Source of the DNA: Sulfobacillus acidophilus | Lineage (GTDB): Bacteria > Bacillota > Sulfobacillia > Sulfobacillales > Sulfobacillaceae | Direction of reading: 5' to 3' | Length of the DNA: 64,000 nt | Assembly: GCA_003023745.1 (NCBI GenBank) | Contig: PXYV01000003.1 | Coordinates: 1-64,000, forward strand | Shown: positions 61,495 to 64,000 of the stretch, one piece after another | Layout: every line of letters starts with the position of its first letter | How positions within the stretch are numbered: the first letter of the stretch is position 1 | Notes under the pieces: model-generated | What the model was told of the DNA's origin: nothing | Databases searched by the model: none | The model's input: only the letters and a program-made list of their open reading frames with translations | Made by a program: the position numbers and the translations under genes

Positions 61495-61760
61495 CCATTC
61501 GGAAGGTGCCGATGCGAACGTGTGTTGCGTGTCAAACCACACGCCCCAAACGCGAACTTGTACGAGTAGTACGAACAGCCGCGGGAACGCTCGTGTTGGA
61601 TCGACGCGGGAAGGTGTCCGGGCGCGGCGCCTATATTTGCCCGGATCCGGATTGTGTGCACAAGGCATTGACAGGACACAGATTGGAACGAGCGCTGGAG
61701 GTTCAGCTAACGGATGAACTAGTGGCGGAACTACAGCGCATCGAGCGAGGGTCAGTGTGA
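61491..61760 (+). CDS. rnpM: YlxR/RnpM family RNA-binding protein
   Basis: This 89-residue small basic protein of the DUF448/YlxR family, now described as an RNase P modulator, has PMRTCVACQTTRPKRELVRV, VLDRRGKVSGRGAYICPDPD and C-x-KAL. GTG 61491 overlaps the nusA stop by 4 nt (GTGA) and has GAGGAGGG nine bases upstream; the TTG at 61485 is too close to that box. Position between nusA and the L7Ae-like gene is standard. Confidence 0.95.
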   Translation: MTIRKVPMRTCVACQTTRPKRELVRVVRTAAGTLVLDRRGKVSGRGAYICPDPDCVHKALTGHRLERALEVQLTDELVAELQRIERGSV

Positions 61761-62473
61761 CGGATAAGTGGCTAAATCTGTTGGGCTTAGCCCGCCGGGC
61801 AGGCAAGGTGGCGCCAGGAGAGAATCAGACCAGCCTAGCCATGCGGCGCCAAACCGCGTCATTGTTGATATTGGCGCAAGACGCAGGGCCATCATTGTAT
61901 CGCAAGTATCACTTGTGGGTCCAGGATTTGAACGTACCGCTTGTGCGCATGGGAACCAAGTCCTCGTTAGGAAGAGCCATCGGCATGGGGCCGCACGCGG
62001 TACTTGCGATATTGGACAAGGAGTTCGGCGAACGGATTCTTAAAGAGATGCGAACAAGTGCAGGGGGGATTTTTCTTGGCAGAAAAGGACAAGGACAAGA
62101 TCAGGGTATACGAACTGGCCAAAGAGCTAAAATTGGACAGTCGTCGCCTCATCGATCTGTTGCATCGGTTAAAGGTGGAGAACATCAAAAACCATATGAG
62201 CACGGTCGAGCCAGAAGCGGTGAAGACGGTGCGCGACATCATGGAGGGAAAACTTCCGCCGGAACCCAAACCGGAACCGAAGCCCGCTCCGCGTCCCGCC
62301 GTGCCGAGGCCGGCCACACCCAACCGGCCCGTGTTGGAAAATCGGAGCACGGGTCGCGACGCACGGCCGGGTCCGACGACGCCGGGGGTCGATCGCAGCA
62401 CACCGCCCCCGCACCCCACCGACCGGGCTCCACGCCCCAGCGAACGGATGGCGCGCCCAAGCGACCGCACTAG
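61757..62473 (+). CDS. ylxQ: L7Ae/YlxQ-family RNA-binding protein with long out-of-frame extension
   Basis: The first ~100 residues are a YlxQ protein of the L7Ae/L30e kink-turn-binding family: [76 protein letters not shown] 61757 overlaps rnpM by 4 nt. Family members stop at about 100 residues, but here the frame stays open to 62473, adding about 135 Gly/Arg/Ser/His-rich residues encoded over the start of infB in a different frame. Either the protein has a basic low-complexity tail, or the long tail is a GC-biased by-product of overlap. Core function is confident; the tail is not. Confidence 0.75.
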   Translation: MTDKWLNLLGLARRAGKVAPGENQTSLAMRRQTASLLILAQDAGPSLYRKYHLWVQDLNVPLVRMGTKSSLGRAIGMGPHAVLAILDKEFGERILKEMRTSAGGIFLGRKGQGQDQGIRTGQRAKIGQSSPHRSVASVKGGEHQKPYEHGRARSGEDGARHHGGKTSAGTQTGTEARSASRRAEAGHTQPARVGKSEHGSRRTAGSDDAGGRSQHTAPAPHRPGSTPQRTDGAPKRPH

Positions 62474-64000
62474 CGCTCGGCCCAGTTATCCCGCGCGCGC
62501 CGAGTCGCCCGCAGTTAGTCGGCCGCCGAGTCCAGCCTCGAACCGAACCACTCATGTGCCTAGCGGCGGCCGACAAGACAACTGGCGCGGATCGAGCCCG
62601 AGTCGGCCCTCCACATCAGGAGTGAATCCGCGGCCGGCGCCATCAGGAAGCGGACGTCCGCAGTCTGGCCCTCCGCGGTCTGGAAGTGGTTCGCGCCCAG
62701 GGGGATCGTCGCAAAGAACATTTGGCGCCAATCGCAACACCGGTCGACCTGTCACCGTACCGCCGCCGGCCGCTCCGGCTCGGCCGGCACGGGAACAAAG
62801 TCGGCGCGGCACCTTTCGCGATCGCCGCAACATCAATAATTTTGAGGGGCGCAAGGGCCGTAATTGGATGGAGGACGAAGACTTCGGCGGGAGGCACAAG
62901 AAAGGACATAAGTCGCATCAGCCGCGTGTGGAGGCACCGATGCCCCCAGTTCAACGGCGCGTGGTGATCAGCGGTCCGGTGGTTGTAAAGGATTTAGCGG
63001 AGCAACTAGGTGCTAAAGCGACCGACCTCATTAAACGATTGATCGCGCTTGGTGTCATGGTGGGAGTCAATAACGAGATCGATAAGGAGACGGCCATCAT
63101 CGTGGCGGGCGAATTGGGTGCGGAGGTGGAAGAACGCGCCTCTGTGCGGGAACGCGAGGAATTGTTGCTACAAGGGGAGGAAGACCAAGAACATGAATTA
63201 ACTGAACGCCCACCTGTCGTAACGGTGATGGGTCATGTTGATCATGGGAAAACGTCGTTGCTTGACAAAATTCGCTCGTCGCGGGTGACCGCCAGCGAGG
63301 CAGGCGGCATCACGCAGCATATTGGAGCGTCGGTCATTGAGTGGCAGGGGCGGCGCATTGTGTTTTTAGATACCCCAGGTCACGAGGCCTTTACGGCTAT
63401 GCGCGCCCGGGGAGCGCAAGTCACCGATGTTGCGGTTCTGGTGGTAGCCGCCAATGACGGGGTGATGCCTCAGACCGTTGAAGCAATTAATCATGCCAAA
63501 GCCGCCAACGTGCCAATTGTGGTCGCGATCAATAAAATTGATCTACCTGATGCCAATCCAGATCGGGTGCGTACCGAGCTCACCGAGCATGGGCTTGTTT
63601 CCGAAGAGTGGGGCGGTGATACCATGATGGTTCCGGTGTCAGCGCGCACCGGCGAAGGGCTGGATCAATTACTCGAAGCTTTACTGCTGCAGGCCGATGT
63701 CATGGAACTCAAGGCCAACCCCAATCGCGCGGCGTCGGGAACCGTCATCGAAGCGCAGTTGGACCGTGGGCGCGGCCCCGTGGCCACGGTCTTGGTGAGT
63801 CGTGGTACCTTGCACGTGGGCGACGTGTTTTTGTCGGGATCCGTGTACGGTCGGGTACGGGCACTCATCAACGACCGGGGCGAGCGCCTTAAAGAGGTTG
63901 GCCCCTCTATGCCGGTCGAAGTCTTGGGCTTTAGCCAGTTGCCGGAAGCCGGAGATGACTTTGTGATTTTAGACGATGAGCGTCAGGCGAAGTCGATTGC
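62076..64000 (+). CDS. infB: Translation initiation factor IF-2, cut off by the window end
   Basis: IF-2 starts at TTG 62076, seven bases after GGGGGG, and is open to the end of the window (641 codons seen). The IF2N domain ([20 protein letters not shown]) is followed by a long Pro/Arg/Ser-rich linker (about residues 70-270). A second IF2N-like domain comes next ([20 protein letters not shown]), then the GTPase: [18 protein letters not shown] (G1), GGITQHIGA (G2), [10 protein letters not shown] (G3), INKIDLP (G4) and [13 protein letters not shown] (G5), followed by domain II. The last domains lie beyond 64000. The start overlaps ylxQ by about 400 nt. Confidence 0.96.
   Translation, partial: MAEKDKDKIRVYELAKELKLDSRRLIDLLHRLKVENIKNHMSTVEPEAVKTVRDIMEGKLPPEPKPEPKPAPRPAVPRPATPNRPVLENRSTGRDARPGPTTPGVDRSTPPPHPTDRAPRPSERMARPSDRTSARPSYPARAESPAVSRPPSPASNRTTHVPSGGRQDNWRGSSPSRPSTSGVNPRPAPSGSGRPQSGPPRSGSGSRPGGSSQRTFGANRNTGRPVTVPPPAAPARPAREQSRRGTFRDRRNINNFEGRKGRNWMEDEDFGGRHKKGHKSHQPRVEAPMPPVQRRVVISGPVVVKDLAEQLGAKATDLIKRLIALGVMVGVNNEIDKETAIIVAGELGAEVEERASVREREELLLQGEEDQEHELTERPPVVTVMGHVDHGKTSLLDKIRSSRVTASEAGGITQHIGASVIEWQGRRIVFLDTPGHEAFTAMRARGAQVTDVAVLVVAANDGVMPQTVEAINHAKAANVPIVVAINKIDLPDANPDRVRTELTEHGLVSEEWGGDTMMVPVSARTGEGLDQLLEALLLQADVMELKANPNRAASGTVIEAQLDRGRGPVATVLVSRGTLHVGDVFLSGSVYGRVRALINDRGERLKEVGPSMPVEVLGFSQLPEAGDDFVILDDERQAKSI

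Noticed and set aside
1-64000. CRISPR array, tRNA or rRNA genes, prophage or defence island
   Set aside because: No regularly spaced repeats, no tRNA-like cloverleaf or rRNA sequence noticed. The DUF4338 (DruA-like) domain belongs to a broken transposase, not to a Druantia system.

Overview
The window looks like chromosome of a Gram-positive (Firmicutes) bacterium, most probably a Sulfobacillus-like thermoacidophile. The evidence is a PolC-type replicative polymerase, the Firmicutes-style order rpsB-tsf-pyrH-frr-uppS-cdsA-dxr-rseP-ispG-proS-polC / nusA-rnpM-ylxQ-infB, strong AGGAGG ribosome-binding sites and frequent GTG/TTG starts. The genus is inference; no rRNA or tRNA gene is present to settle it.

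Layout. (1) 1-2.5 kb: decayed insertion-sequence debris (IS110-like and IS1634-like transposase remnants) and one possible small Cys-rich protein. (2) 2.5-35.8 kb: a very large, almost entirely minus-strand catabolic cluster built from CoA-ester chemistry. It holds three acyl-CoA dehydrogenases, two classical crotonases, two MenB/BadI-like crotonases, three CaiB-type CoA transferases, a class I CoA-transferase/IpdAB-like pair, two 3-hydroxyacyl-CoA dehydrogenases, four SDRs, three hot-dog (MaoC-like) proteins, a thiolase-fold protein with a DUF35 partner, an acyl-CoA ligase, an HMG-CoA-lyase-like enzyme, an MmgE/PrpD protein, a 2-oxoacid dehydrogenase E1alpha/E1beta/E2 set, an MFS importer and an IclR regulator. 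A nitronate-monooxygenase-like gene at the distal end is frameshifted. (3) 35.8-39.6 kb: a scar with a truncated sugar-ABC ATPase and broken ISAs1/DUF4338 and IS4 transposases. (4) 39.9-43.3 kb: miaB, a lipoprotein of the GH18 fold that lacks the catalytic acid, and an unknown membrane-anchored protein. (5) 43.8-64 kb: the conserved translation / isoprenoid / envelope / replication block, ending inside infB.

How the genes may work together. The catabolic cluster has the logic of a pathway for a cyclic carboxylic acid. Uptake (MFS) and CoA activation (ligase or CoA transferases) would be followed by desaturation (ACADs, two with Asp where Glu is the usual base), hydration (crotonases, MaoC pair), oxidation (SDR, HAD) and hydrolytic ring opening (BadI-like and IpdAB-like enzymes). 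Carbon-carbon cleavage would come from the thiolase-fold/DUF35 pair and the HMG-CoA-lyase-like protein. The parts list resembles two described pathways: anaerobic-type cyclohexanecarboxylate degradation (ali/bad genes) and actinobacterial steroid C/D-ring and side-chain degradation (ipd, ltp2/chsH). The substrate cannot be read from sequence. The part from about 11.3 to 35.8 kb is visibly richer in A+T than the 2.5-10.9 kb part and than the housekeeping block, and the two parts carry duplicate functions, so the cluster may be two modules of different origin.

RNA-level signals stand out in the housekeeping block: a pseudoknot that takes in the rpsB Shine-Dalgarno sequence, an approximately 240-nt structured leader before ispG that I cannot assign to a known family, and a terminator-like hairpin between a good promoter and nusA.
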